64,000 nt of DNA, taken from Flavobacterium proteolyticum (GTDB lineage Bacteria; Bacteroidota; Bacteroidia; Flavobacteriales; Flavobacteriaceae). Positions 1 to 7,469 of this stretch are shown here, in pieces. Both the position numbers and the translations under genes were made by a program. Position 1 is the stretch's first letter. Every line of letters begins with the position of its first letter. The stretch is from NCBI RefSeq assembly GCF_015223105.1, contig NZ_JADFTZ010000004.1, positions 124,001-188,000 of the forward strand, in the 5' to 3' direction. The notes under the pieces were generated by a model that worked only from the letters and a program-made list of their open reading frames with translations, searched no databases and was not told the origin of the DNA.

Positions 1-22
1 TTTTCAGGGTTTTTCTTTTTTG

Positions 23-44
23 GTTGACACTCTAGTTGACAGTA
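23..44 (+). repeat. Paired GTTGAC direct repeat, putative integrase arm site (left)
   Basis: GTTGAC occurs at 23-28 and 35-40, a 12-bp period. The 12-mer TAGTTGACAGTA at 33-44 recurs exactly at 27408-27419 next to the integrase. That placement fits arm-type binding sites of a tyrosine recombinase. The function is inferred. Confidence 0.5.
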
Positions 45-144
45 CTATTACTTTTAGTATTCAGATTTTTTCTTTTTTTTATTTAGTTTTTTACTAATTT
101 AGAGAATAAATAGTTTTTAATTTAATCTTGAATCTAGCAACTTT

Positions 145-870
145 ATGAAAAAAACAAATTTTAAATTTGAGGATATCTCATTCTATGTTGATAATTTAGT
201 GCCTTATATATCTAATAAGCTAAATTTTAAAATTAATAGATTACATAACTTAAATCGTAAAAGATTTGCTTTAATTTTTTTTAGCTCATTATTAATATTA
301 CCTTTTAGTCAAGTAATAATGTTGCTTTTGTCAAATGAATCAAATGGTTTTTATTATTTTTTGCTTTTTATAGTTCTCATTTTTGGCATTTACATTAATT
401 CAAAGTTAATTTATTTTCATAATAATATTTTGAATTTGAAAGTAAATAGAGACGAAGAATTGTTGATAACTGAACGATATGGAAATGTAGTTGATATTGA
501 AAATATTAAAATAGAAGAAAGTAATCATATTAATATATTGAACGATAATACTCAATTTGATGATAAATTTAAGTTTTGGCTAAAAGAAGTTGTTAAAGAT
601 TTGAATATTTCTAGCAAAAAAGAGTTTGTTGTTCTATTACTTTTTATAAAAGAAAGTGTGCTTCCATTGAAAAGTGATAAATGGTTAATTGAAAATTTTA
701 ATTTAATTTTTAAAGTAGAAATTAAACCTCAATATGTAAGTCATATTAGAGGCACTGAACTTAAAAATATTAATACAGAAACTAATTTCTCAAGGACTCA
801 AAGAGAGTTTTATGTGTTATTTGATAATATTAATACTCACTTTACTGAAAATTATAGGAAAAAGGAATAA
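145..870 (+). CDS. Hypothetical two-helix membrane protein
   Basis: A 241-residue protein of unknown family. Two hydrophobic helices lie at about residues 41-63 and 69-90, flanked by a basic N-terminal segment. The C-terminal 150 residues look soluble, lysine- and asparagine-rich. It is the first gene inside the left end of the mobile element, about 105 bp after the putative integrase arm repeats, and reads toward the excisionase-like gene. I cannot assign a function; a role in maintenance or surface exclusion would be a guess. Confidence 0.6.
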   Translation: MKKTNFKFEDISFYVDNLVPYISNKLNFKINRLHNLNRKRFALIFFSSLLILPFSQVIMLLLSNESNGFYYFLLFIVLIFGIYINSKLIYFHNNILNLKVNRDEELLITERYGNVVDIENIKIEESNHINILNDNTQFDDKFKFWLKEVVKDLNISSKKEFVVLLLFIKESVLPLKSDKWLIENFNLIFKVEIKPQYVSHIRGTELKNINTETNFSRTQREFYVLFDNINTHFTENYRKKE

Positions 871-933
871 GTAGCTATATTTTTTTGGTTTAGTTTACTT
901 TATCAATTTTAATAAAGTGTTACAAATATTAAC

Positions 934-959
934 ATTGCATTAAATTTAAAAAATGCAAT
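934..959. promoter_or_regulatory. Inverted repeat before the excisionase-like gene, possible operator
   Basis: Arms ATTGCATT (934-941) and AATGCAAT (952-959) are separated by 10 bp and end three bases before the start codon at 963. The position fits an autoregulatory operator or a hairpin limiting translation. Which protein binds is not shown. Confidence 0.35.
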
Positions 960-962
960 ATT

Positions 963-1247
963 ATGACTCATGCAAATCCATTTGAAGCAATTCATTCAGA
1001 GTTAAATGAATTGAAAGGTTTGGTAAAACAGATTCTTACTGCGCCAAAAGAAGATTATTCTCTAAAAATTTACACAGTAAAAGAGGCTGCTAAATTATTT
1101 AGATGTGACGTCCAAACAGTAAACAAACACATTAAGCAAGGTACAATTGAAGCTTTCAATGTTGGCGCACGTAAAAGAATCAAACATGACCAGATATTTG
1201 ATTCTAATAATCATGTAAAATCCTTAAAATATAAAAGACAAGTATAG
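963..1247 (+). CDS. Helix-turn-helix excisionase-family DNA-binding protein
   Basis: A 94-residue protein whose residues 37-80 match the MerR-type winged helix (HTH_17) of excisionases: YTVKEAAKLF, then RCDVQTVNKHI and a basic wing around GARKRIKHDQI. An N-terminal amphipathic stretch at about 8-27 could dimerise. Such proteins precede replication and mobilization genes in many Bacteroidetes elements, acting as directionality factors or regulators. A terminator hairpin overlaps its stop codon, so it is probably transcribed alone. It may bind the GTATAT inverted repeat just upstream of the next gene. Confidence 0.8.
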   Translation: MTHANPFEAIHSELNELKGLVKQILTAPKEDYSLKIYTVKEAAKLFRCDVQTVNKHIKQGTIEAFNVGARKRIKHDQIFDSNNHVKSLKYKRQV

Positions 1248-1273
1248 AACTACCATTCTGCACTTGTCTTTTT
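1233..1273 (+). terminator. Rho-independent terminator after the excisionase-like gene
   Basis: Arms AAAAGACAAGT (1233-1243) and ACTTGTCTTTT (1262-1272) form an 11-bp stem followed by T residues. The 5' arm overlaps the end of the upstream coding region. Confidence 0.7.
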
Positions 1274-1287
1274 ACGTTTAATCTTGT

Positions 1288-1331
1288 TTTGTATATAACG
1301 CAAATATACAAATTAATAAATTATTGTATAT
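1288..1331. promoter_or_regulatory. TTTGTATAT inverted repeat with a third half-site, putative operator
   Basis: TTTGTATAT at 1288-1296 and its reverse complement ATATACAAA at 1304-1312 have a 7-bp spacer. A third half-site, TTGTATAT, lies at 1324-1331 and overlaps the start codon of the primase-helicase. This looks like a repressor site over the replication gene's start. The likely ligand is the helix-turn-helix protein encoded just upstream (inference). Confidence 0.45.
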
Positions 1332-2547
1332 GAAAAATTTATATTTAAGGGTTGGAACCAGCTATTATAAACGTTCCTTATATCCTTCATTGTCAAAAGA
1401 GTCGATAGAAGTTTTAGTACAATGGTCGCCTGAATTAATAAGACAGGATCATGGAAAGAATATACTTTCAGAGATTGAAAAATATGATGGTTTTATCTGT
1501 ATGCCAGAACATAATCCAAATTTATTCAAGAAAAGAATAGGTGATTATTACAATACTTATCATAAGATTTCTCACATTCCTAAAGAGGGGGATATTACTA
1601 ATACATTATATTTTATTGAGTATATTTTTAGAGATCAAAAAGAGTTAGGATTAGATTATTTACAACTTTTATATTTAAAACCTACTCAGATTTTGCCAAT
1701 TTTATGTTTAGTTTCAAATCTCAGAAGTACAGGAAAATCAACTTTTCTAAAATGGTTAAAAAATGTATTTGAATACAATATGACATTTTTAACTAATAAT
1801 GATTTTAGCTCTCAGTTTAATAGTGATTGGTCCTCTGATAAAATAGTTGTTGCTGTAGATGAAGTTTTATTTAAAACTGATGAATTAAGCGAAAGAATTA
1901 AATATTTATCAACTACAAATTCCTTTAAGACTGAGTCTAAGGGAAAAGATAAAAAAGAGACACCGTTCTTCGGAAAATTTATTTTGTGTTCAAACAATGA
2001 AACTTCATTCATAAAAATTGACCCTTTGGAAATTCGTTTTTGGGTTTTAAAAATTGAAAAATATGAAAAAGAAGATGTTGATTTTTTAAATAAATTAATA
2101 AATGAAATTCCAGCTTTTTTATGTTTTCTTTCTAATCGTAAACTTTCAACTGATAATCAGTCAAGAATGTGGTTTACTCCCCAACAGATTAGAACAAAAG
2201 CTTTAGAGAAGTTAATTAGATATAATTCAAATAAACTTGAGGTTGAATTAGCAAGTATTTTATTAAATACGATGGACAATCTAAATTTGGAAAAAGTTGA
2301 TTTTTCATTTACTGATTTACAAAATTTACTTAATAAGTTTAGAATAAAATATATTGCAAGTGATGTGAAGAAAATTATTCGTGAAATATGGAAACTCGAA
2401 CAGCAATCAAATTCAAATCAATATCAAAAAGTCACAATAACAAATGATTTAGATTTTTACCTGAATTCAAGTAAAGGAAGGTATTATTCTATCACAAGAA
2501 ATTTTTTGACTAAAAATTATGATGAAATGATGACAAATGATAGTTAA
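1330..2547 (+). CDS. Primase-helicase family protein (SF3/D5-like ATPase), replication initiator
   Basis: A protein of about 405 residues resembling the helicase part of D5-type primase-helicases. A Walker A loop (RSTGKST, near residues 132-140), a Walker B segment (VVAVDEV, near 172-178) and a sensor-like CSNNE segment near 225 are visible in the order usual for superfamily 3 helicases. It probably unwinds or replicates the excised circular element. I start it at the ATG at 1330 rather than the TTG two codons earlier. Three GTATAT half-sites overlap its start. Directly downstream lie phased TCATCA/TGATGA repeats that could be its origin. Confidence 0.7.
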   Translation: MKNLYLRVGTSYYKRSLYPSLSKESIEVLVQWSPELIRQDHGKNILSEIEKYDGFICMPEHNPNLFKKRIGDYYNTYHKISHIPKEGDITNTLYFIEYIFRDQKELGLDYLQLLYLKPTQILPILCLVSNLRSTGKSTFLKWLKNVFEYNMTFLTNNDFSSQFNSDWSSDKIVVAVDEVLFKTDELSERIKYLSTTNSFKTESKGKDKKETPFFGKFILCSNNETSFIKIDPLEIRFWVLKIEKYEKEDVDFLNKLINEIPAFLCFLSNRKLSTDNQSRMWFTPQQIRTKALEKLIRYNSNKLEVELASILLNTMDNLNLEKVDFSFTDLQNLLNKFRIKYIASDVKKIIREIWKLEQQSNSNQYQKVTITNDLDFYLNSSKGRYYSITRNFLTKNYDEMMTNDS

Positions 2548-2724
2548 ATGTTTTGTTTATTCCCTTTAAGGATTTCATCACTTTGTCATCATTTAATCAT
2601 CAAAAATAAATATGATGACAGAATTGAAGAATTCTACAATATGATTTGATGATTTGATGATATATTGATGACTTGTAGAAGGCTTATTTTTAAAGGTTTT
2701 AGCTTCTTTTTCATCAAATCATCA
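2528..2724. repeat. TCATCA/TGATGA iteron block, candidate origin (oriV or oriT)
   Basis: Ten copies of the hexamer occur: TCATCA at 2575, 2586, 2597, 2711 and 2719, and TGATGA at 2528, 2613, 2647, 2655 and 2666. Three are spaced exactly 11 bp apart, another pair is 11 bp apart, and two pairs are 8 bp apart, so many lie on one helical face. The block fills the only sizeable gap between the helicase gene and the mobilization genes. An origin or autoregulatory role is inferred. Confidence 0.5.
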
Positions 2725-2794
2725 TTTTTTTACTAATTTTTTCCCTTTTGTTTTTCAGTCTCGATTTTAACTTAAGGGAATAAAGAGAATATTT

Positions 2795-3091
2795 ATGAAA
2801 CAACATATAATAAAATTTCGTGTATCAAAATTAGAGCAAGCCATAATTAAAAAGAAAGCAAAAGATTCCGGAATGGCTGTTTCAGAATTATTGCGAAGAC
2901 TTGTCTTAGGCTATAAATTGACATCAAAATTGAGTCCTGAAGAAATTGAAGTATACAAAACACTGGCCAACTTTTCTACAAATTTTACAAGAATTAGTAA
3001 TCTATTTAAGCTGGGAGATGTAGAAGGATTAAAAAAAGAAACATTAGAAACCTCAAGAATTATTAGAGAACACTTAATGAAGCTAAAATAG
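2795..3091 (+). CDS. mobC: MobC-like relaxosome protein (ribbon-helix-helix)
   Basis: A 98-residue protein with an N-terminal ribbon-helix-helix pattern: a basic beta strand (IIKFRVSKLEQ) followed by helices with SGMAVSELLRRL. The C-terminal part (ANFSTNFTRISNLFKLGD) resembles the helical region of MobC accessory proteins, which bind oriT and help the relaxase open the strands. It lies four bases before the relaxase gene, the usual order in mobilizable Bacteroidetes elements. The symbol is by family and position. Confidence 0.75.
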   Translation: MKQHIIKFRVSKLEQAIIKKKAKDSGMAVSELLRRLVLGYKLTSKLSPEEIEVYKTLANFSTNFTRISNLFKLGDVEGLKKETLETSRIIREHLMKLK

Positions 3092-3095
3092 ATAT

Positions 3096-3890
3096 ATGAT
3101 TGGTATGGCTAAAGCATGTTCTGGTGGTGGTTCTTTATTGAATTACATTATGAATGATAGGAAAGGTTACGAGTTGTTTAGAAACAATCTCTGTGGCTTA
3201 AATCCAAAAGAAATAATTGAAGAAATGAGTATAATTCAAGATTTAAACCACAGAGCAAAAAATAAAACGTTAAGTTTGGTTCTGTCTCCTTCAATTGATG
3301 ATGCTCATAAATTATCTAATTCAGAACTTAAGACGATGATAGTCGAATTTATGAAAGAGCTTGGTATTAATGCTGATAACCACCAGATACTGGCATTTGT
3401 TCATACAGAAAAAACTCACAAGCATATACACATCTATTGCGGGCGTTTGAATATGGAAACAGGAAAAATGGTTAATGATCACTTTATTGGTAAGAAGGCA
3501 CAATGGGCAGCTCATCGTATTGCTTCGCGACGAAATCTAATTTCGGCTAAACAAATCATGATTAATAAAATTAAAGCTAATCAAAATGAAGGTTTTACAA
3601 TTCCAAAATCTACAAAAGACGAAATTTACAATAAGCATTTAAAAGCTATTGAAAGACAATATAATTCTCTAGAAGAATACTTTCAAGTAATGAAGATAAT
3701 GGGAGTTGAAGTGCAACCTTCAATAAATAAACAAGGATTAATTCAAGGTTATCGATTTGTAAATGTAGCCACAAAAGAAAGCTTCAAAGCCTCTGAAGTT
3801 AATAGAAAAATTAACTTAAAAGATATAGTCGGAAAACCTATAATAGAAACTAATCAAAAGCCAAAAATAAAGTTTAGACATGGCAGGTAA
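3096..3890 (+). CDS. mobA: Relaxase/mobilization nuclease (MobA/VirD2 family)
   Basis: A 264-residue relaxase domain. The N-terminal segment (SGGGSLLNYIMND, tyrosine near residue 17) fits the catalytic tyrosine region. The three-histidine metal site is visible as HKHIHI (His 108, 110 and 112), preceded by His 103. These enzymes nick oriT, stay covalently bound to the 5' end and guide the strand into a conjugation pore supplied by a helper. At 264 residues it lacks a helicase or primase extension; helicase function is probably supplied by the separate gene at 1330. Its end overlaps the next gene by 11 bases. Confidence 0.85.
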   Translation: MIGMAKACSGGGSLLNYIMNDRKGYELFRNNLCGLNPKEIIEEMSIIQDLNHRAKNKTLSLVLSPSIDDAHKLSNSELKTMIVEFMKELGINADNHQILAFVHTEKTHKHIHIYCGRLNMETGKMVNDHFIGKKAQWAAHRIASRRNLISAKQIMINKIKANQNEGFTIPKSTKDEIYNKHLKAIERQYNSLEEYFQVMKIMGVEVQPSINKQGLIQGYRFVNVATKESFKASEVNRKINLKDIVGKPIIETNQKPKIKFRHGR

Positions 3891-4320
3891 AAAACAGCCT
3901 GGTTTGATTGATATGGTCTCAATCTTACTAGAAGAAATGGAGAAAAACAGAAAATCAACTAAAGATTTATTTGCTGTTGCAGATACATTAAATTCAAAAA
4001 TGGATAGTTTGAAAAATCACAATCCTAAATTGAATATTGATTCTCTAAAAGTTGAATTAGATAAATTTCAAAATCAATCTAATCTGAACAAAAACGAAAT
4101 GATTAAATTAGTTTACAATCATATTGAATCGCTAAAAAAGCACCGATTGGAAATATCACAAATTAAACCGCCAGATGAATTAAGTTGGTACCAAGATATA
4201 AAAGTATGGTTGATAATATTCTTAAGTTTTTATTCAATTTACATAAGTTATCTATTATATCAGTCAAACTCAAATTTATCAACGTTAATTGAACTGAGAA
4301 CAACATTAAATAGTAAATAA
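3880..4320 (+). CDS. Small single-helix membrane protein in the mobilization operon
   Basis: A 146-residue protein with a long helical, lysine-rich N-terminal region (about 1-100) and one transmembrane helix at about 109-127, then a short tail. Its start lies inside the relaxase gene, so translation is probably coupled. The single helix and coiled-coil-like region suggest a membrane-anchored accessory that brings the relaxosome to the envelope, but no family was recognised. Confidence 0.6.
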   Translation: MAGKKQPGLIDMVSILLEEMEKNRKSTKDLFAVADTLNSKMDSLKNHNPKLNIDSLKVELDKFQNQSNLNKNEMIKLVYNHIESLKKHRLEISQIKPPDELSWYQDIKVWLIIFLSFYSIYISYLLYQSNSNLSTLIELRTTLNSK

Positions 4321-4322
4321 AC

Positions 4323-4691
4323 ATGGCTGATTTATTAAAGTTGAAAAGGGAACTAGAGGTGATTAGTAAGATACTAAGTCAAAGTCTAGATAACATCAAT
4401 TTTGAAATTGAAAATAGTCATACTGAATTATATTTTTATTCAAAATATGTCAAAGTTCAATTTGTTTACCTATTATCAATACTTTACACAACTCTATTAT
4501 TAGCCATTCTTTATATTTTGATGAGTTGGCACTATAGCCAAGTAAATCAATTAAATGCAACATCTGTTAAGTTTCAAAAAATAAGCTATGATAAAGGTTA
4601 TAATGACTGTACTAATAAATACAAACAATTTTTTCTTGACAATCCAGCGGCAATGCATGATTTAGAAATTTGGGTAAATAATTTAGAATAA
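4323..4691 (+). CDS. Small single-helix membrane protein in the mobilization operon
   Basis: A 122-residue protein beginning two bases after the previous stop. It has a helical N-terminal part (1-40), one transmembrane segment at about 45-67 and a polar tail containing one cysteine. The layout mirrors that of its upstream neighbour, so the two may form a heteromeric membrane accessory of the relaxase. The function is unknown. Confidence 0.6.
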   Translation: MADLLKLKRELEVISKILSQSLDNINFEIENSHTELYFYSKYVKVQFVYLLSILYTTLLLAILYILMSWHYSQVNQLNATSVKFQKISYDKGYNDCTNKYKQFFLDNPAAMHDLEIWVNNLE

Positions 4692-4750
4692 TTTCATATT
4701 TAGTATGAAATTATTTGTTAAATTTAGAGTTGTATTTTAAAAGCATTATT

Positions 4751-5299
4751 ATGGAAAATTTTAGATTTTATTGGGATGAGTATGTAGCCAACAGAGAAAA
4801 GCATGAAGATTATTACAATGTTATGGAGAATTACTCTGATACTCCAATTTTAAATGAAATAATACGCTACTTGAATGAGAAATTCCCCAATTGGAATACA
4901 AATTCAGGAATTGGATTTTATGCTGCTGAATTTGTTTCTGATATTATAGATGAATTTGAGTCCTATTTGAATTATAATGATTCTGAGGAAGAGGAAAATG
5001 AAGATTGTGAAGCAAATGAAGAAGATTTTACAAAAAAGGAATTAGAATTCTTACATCAAACTATTTCTTCCTACTATACAACTACATTAGAAAACTTTGA
5101 ACATAGATTTAATATGTATTCAATTGATGAATTTGAAGCTTATTTAGAGAGTCTAATTGAAAATGAAGTTGATGAAAAGAAAATAGCAGAGCTAGAAGAT
5201 TTATCTCAAGAAGCCTATGATAAAATGTATGATGAATTTAAAATTAAATTAAAAGAAAAGATTGTTTACGACTTCAAAAGTGACATTGTATTTGATTAG
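4751..5299 (+). CDS. Hypothetical acidic cytoplasmic protein
   Basis: About 182 residues, strongly acidic, with a Glu/Asp run near the middle (SEEEENEDCEANEED). No membrane segment or signal peptide is visible, and I recognise no family. I chose the ATG at 4751 (MENFRFYWDEY) because the longer frame begins with a TTG 36 bases earlier that has no support. It is the last gene of the mobilization block, followed by a long hairpin. Very acidic small proteins on mobile elements are often DNA mimics or antirestriction proteins, but nothing here proves that. Confidence 0.6.
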   Translation: MENFRFYWDEYVANREKHEDYYNVMENYSDTPILNEIIRYLNEKFPNWNTNSGIGFYAAEFVSDIIDEFESYLNYNDSEEEENEDCEANEEDFTKKELEFLHQTISSYYTTTLENFEHRFNMYSIDEFEAYLESLIENEVDEKKIAELEDLSQEAYDKMYDEFKIKLKEKIVYDFKSDIVFD

Positions 5300-5338
5300 A
5301 ACTAAAAAACCTTAAAATCCTTTAGCGGTAAAACTTAT

Positions 5339-5422
5339 CGAGATGTGCCTTTGTGTCCACAAATTTCTCCGAATTTGCGAACACAAAGGCAATCTCGTTT
5401 TTGCTCCCGAAGGTCGCAAAAA
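5339..5422. terminator. Long imperfect hairpin, probable terminator of the mobilization block
   Basis: An imperfect inverted repeat of about 26 bp (5339-5365 with 5372-5397; core TGCCTTTGTGT with ACACAAAGGCA) closes on a short loop and is followed by TTTTT. A second small stem, TTTTTGC to GCAAAAA, spans 5398-5422. It separates the mobilization genes from the toxin locus. It is longer than a usual terminator, so an origin of transfer or a small mobile hairpin remains possible. Confidence 0.4.
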
Positions 5423-5612
5423 GGGTTTTAGATTATTTTACGAAGTTCAAATATTTTTTTTAATTGACATTAATTCAATCACATATTACTTTATTTGCGC
5501 CACTTATATCTTAATAATTATTTTAATTGTTTTTAGTATATATATTTATCAGTTTTAAATAGTTAAAACGTATAACATTTTTTATTTAATAAAAATTTAA
5601 TAAGAAATTATA

Positions 5613-5640
5613 TTGAAATTAACATAAATAGCTATTTTTG
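5613..5640 (+). promoter_or_regulatory. Bacteroidetes-type promoter of the T9SS/Rhs operon
   Basis: TATTTTTG at 5633-5640 matches the TAnnTTTG minus-7 consensus, and TTG at 5613-5615 sits 17 bp upstream. The start codon follows 21 bases after the element. The rest of the gap 5423-5612 is AT-rich with no recognisable gene. Confidence 0.5.
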
Positions 5641-5660
5641 AGGAGATAAATAAAACCAAT

Positions 5661-7436
5661 ATGTACAAGCACTTTTTCAAGGTACTTATTTTTTTAGTAA
5701 GTATAAATTTATATAGTCAATCTGATTATATTAAAAATAATGCCACTTTATGGTTAAAGAATGATACAATTAGTAATAATTGTTCAGATTACAACTATAA
5801 TTGCTCTTTGAGTCAATTAAATAGTGATTACAGGTTATACAGTAATCAATTTTCCTTTTTTATTGCTTTTAAAACTAATAATAGTATAAATAAGGATATT
5901 GTTTCTTTAAAGTATGGCAGTAAAGTTATAAAAGTTACTAATAAATGTGTTTTGAAGCAAAATGATACAATCACTACTTTAGATAGTAATAAAAGCGCAA
6001 AGATTGTTAGCTATTTGCATAATGATGCTTCTTTTTCAAAAAAAGGAAAACTATTTATTGATTTATTAAACAATCAAAGTAATGAAGACGATATTTTAGA
6101 AATAATTTTTATTCCTAAAGTAGTTAGTTTGTTTATGAAAGAAAAAGTGGAAACTTATTTGTCTTTAAAGTACGGTATTTCACTAGAAGAGAATCAATAT
6201 TATAGAAGCGTAAGTAACGATACTTTATGGAATCCTGCAACTTTAGCTGATTTTTCTAAAGATGTTACTGGAATGGGTAATGATAGTGATAATTTTTACA
6301 ATAAAAACAAAAGTTATAATTATAATTTAAAAGGAATAGAAATTTATACTGACACCATTTTTAATGCTAAAAATTATGTTCTATGGGGGCACAATAGTAA
6401 AAGTAAATTAATTGTAAATCATAATGAGTTAACTATTAATAATTACAAAGTTTGGCATTTTAAAAAACATCTTGACTCAATTGATAATAGATTATTCAAA
6501 ATAAAAATAAACCAAGAACTTTGGAATAGTGCTATTGATACTTTATTAGTAAATGAAAAGATTTATTTATATGTGTCACATTATAATTCACAAGGAACTA
6601 TTGAATTGTCTAGTGGACAATATTATGAAGGAGTGTTAAATGCAAGTAATGACATCGTTTTTGAAAATATAAATTTACTTAATGATTCAAGATTTATATT
6701 CATTAAAGCTCCAGATATGAATATGCTTGTTCGAAAATCAATCAATTGTGATGAGAATACAAAATTAAGCTTGGATTTTATTGAAGGAACTTATCCTGTC
6801 AATTTAACGGTTAGTAATAATTTGTTAAGTAGAAAGTATAATTCCGAAAATTCTAAATTGGTAATTGACGATTTACCTGAAGGTAAATACAATATAACGG
6901 TTAAAGATAAATTTGGTAACGAGAAGAAATCAGAAGTTGAAATCAAAAAGGATAAAAAATTTCAAGTTAAATTATCTGAAAATTGGGAATTAACCGAAAA
7001 TGGTTTTGTAATAATTACACCTGAGATACTTGATTCTGAAAAAAATCTTGAGTTTAAATGGTATAAAGATAATGAGGTATTGGGATTAGAAAAAACTATA
7101 AAATTAAATGAAGAAGGAAATTATTCTTTAATCATAACAAATGGTATTTGTGAAGATAAATTTGATTTTAAAGTAAACTCTAATACTTCCAATTTGATTT
7201 CTCTATTTCCAAATCCTTCTAAAGTAAGTGAAGAAATTACTTTACAACTTCCAAATGATTTCAATAAATCTGTTGAAATTAAAATTAACGATATAAATGG
7301 AAAATTAATTAAGCTGATGAAAAGAGATAATATAAATGAGAATTCATTTAAGTTCAAAATCGAGACATCAGGTGTTTATTTTGTCCATCTTAAATCAGAG
7401 AACTTAACCAAAGTTTTCAAAGTAATTGTCTACTAA
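5661..7436 (+). CDS. T9SS-secreted protein with type A sorting domain, Rhs-locus partner
   Basis: A 591-residue secreted protein. Residues 1-20 form a signal peptide ending near LYSQS. The central part carries VETYLSLKYGISLEEN and GMGNDSDN motifs resembling the DUF8202-like region of flavobacterial surface proteins. The last 80 residues (from ISLFPNPS to KVFKVIVY) are a type A Por secretion sorting domain, so it is exported by the type IX system and may be anchored. A promoter lies just upstream and the giant Rhs gene begins 33 bases after its stop. I infer that it helps display or secrete the Rhs protein. Confidence 0.75.
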   Translation: MYKHFFKVLIFLVSINLYSQSDYIKNNATLWLKNDTISNNCSDYNYNCSLSQLNSDYRLYSNQFSFFIAFKTNNSINKDIVSLKYGSKVIKVTNKCVLKQNDTITTLDSNKSAKIVSYLHNDASFSKKGKLFIDLLNNQSNEDDILEIIFIPKVVSLFMKEKVETYLSLKYGISLEENQYYRSVSNDTLWNPATLADFSKDVTGMGNDSDNFYNKNKSYNYNLKGIEIYTDTIFNAKNYVLWGHNSKSKLIVNHNELTINNYKVWHFKKHLDSIDNRLFKIKINQELWNSAIDTLLVNEKIYLYVSHYNSQGTIELSSGQYYEGVLNASNDIVFENINLLNDSRFIFIKAPDMNMLVRKSINCDENTKLSLDFIEGTYPVNLTVSNNLLSRKYNSENSKLVIDDLPEGKYNITVKDKFGNEKKSEVEIKKDKKFQVKLSENWELTENGFVIITPEILDSEKNLEFKWYKDNEVLGLEKTIKLNEEGNYSLIITNGICEDKFDFKVNSNTSNLISLFPNPSKVSEEITLQLPNDFNKSVEIKINDINGKLIKLMKRDNINENSFKFKIETSGVYFVHLKSENLTKVFKVIVY

Positions 7437-7469
7437 AAATAACTATTAAAAATATATACCATTCCGCAT

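Noticed and set aside
1..22. Left edge considered as attL
   Set aside because: Only CAGGGT is shared with the sequence after the tRNA-like fragment, which is too short to call.
5343..5558. 71-codon open frame after the mobilization genes
   Set aside because: Its first third is the long hairpin and the rest is AT-rich hydrophobic noise; no ribosome site or family.
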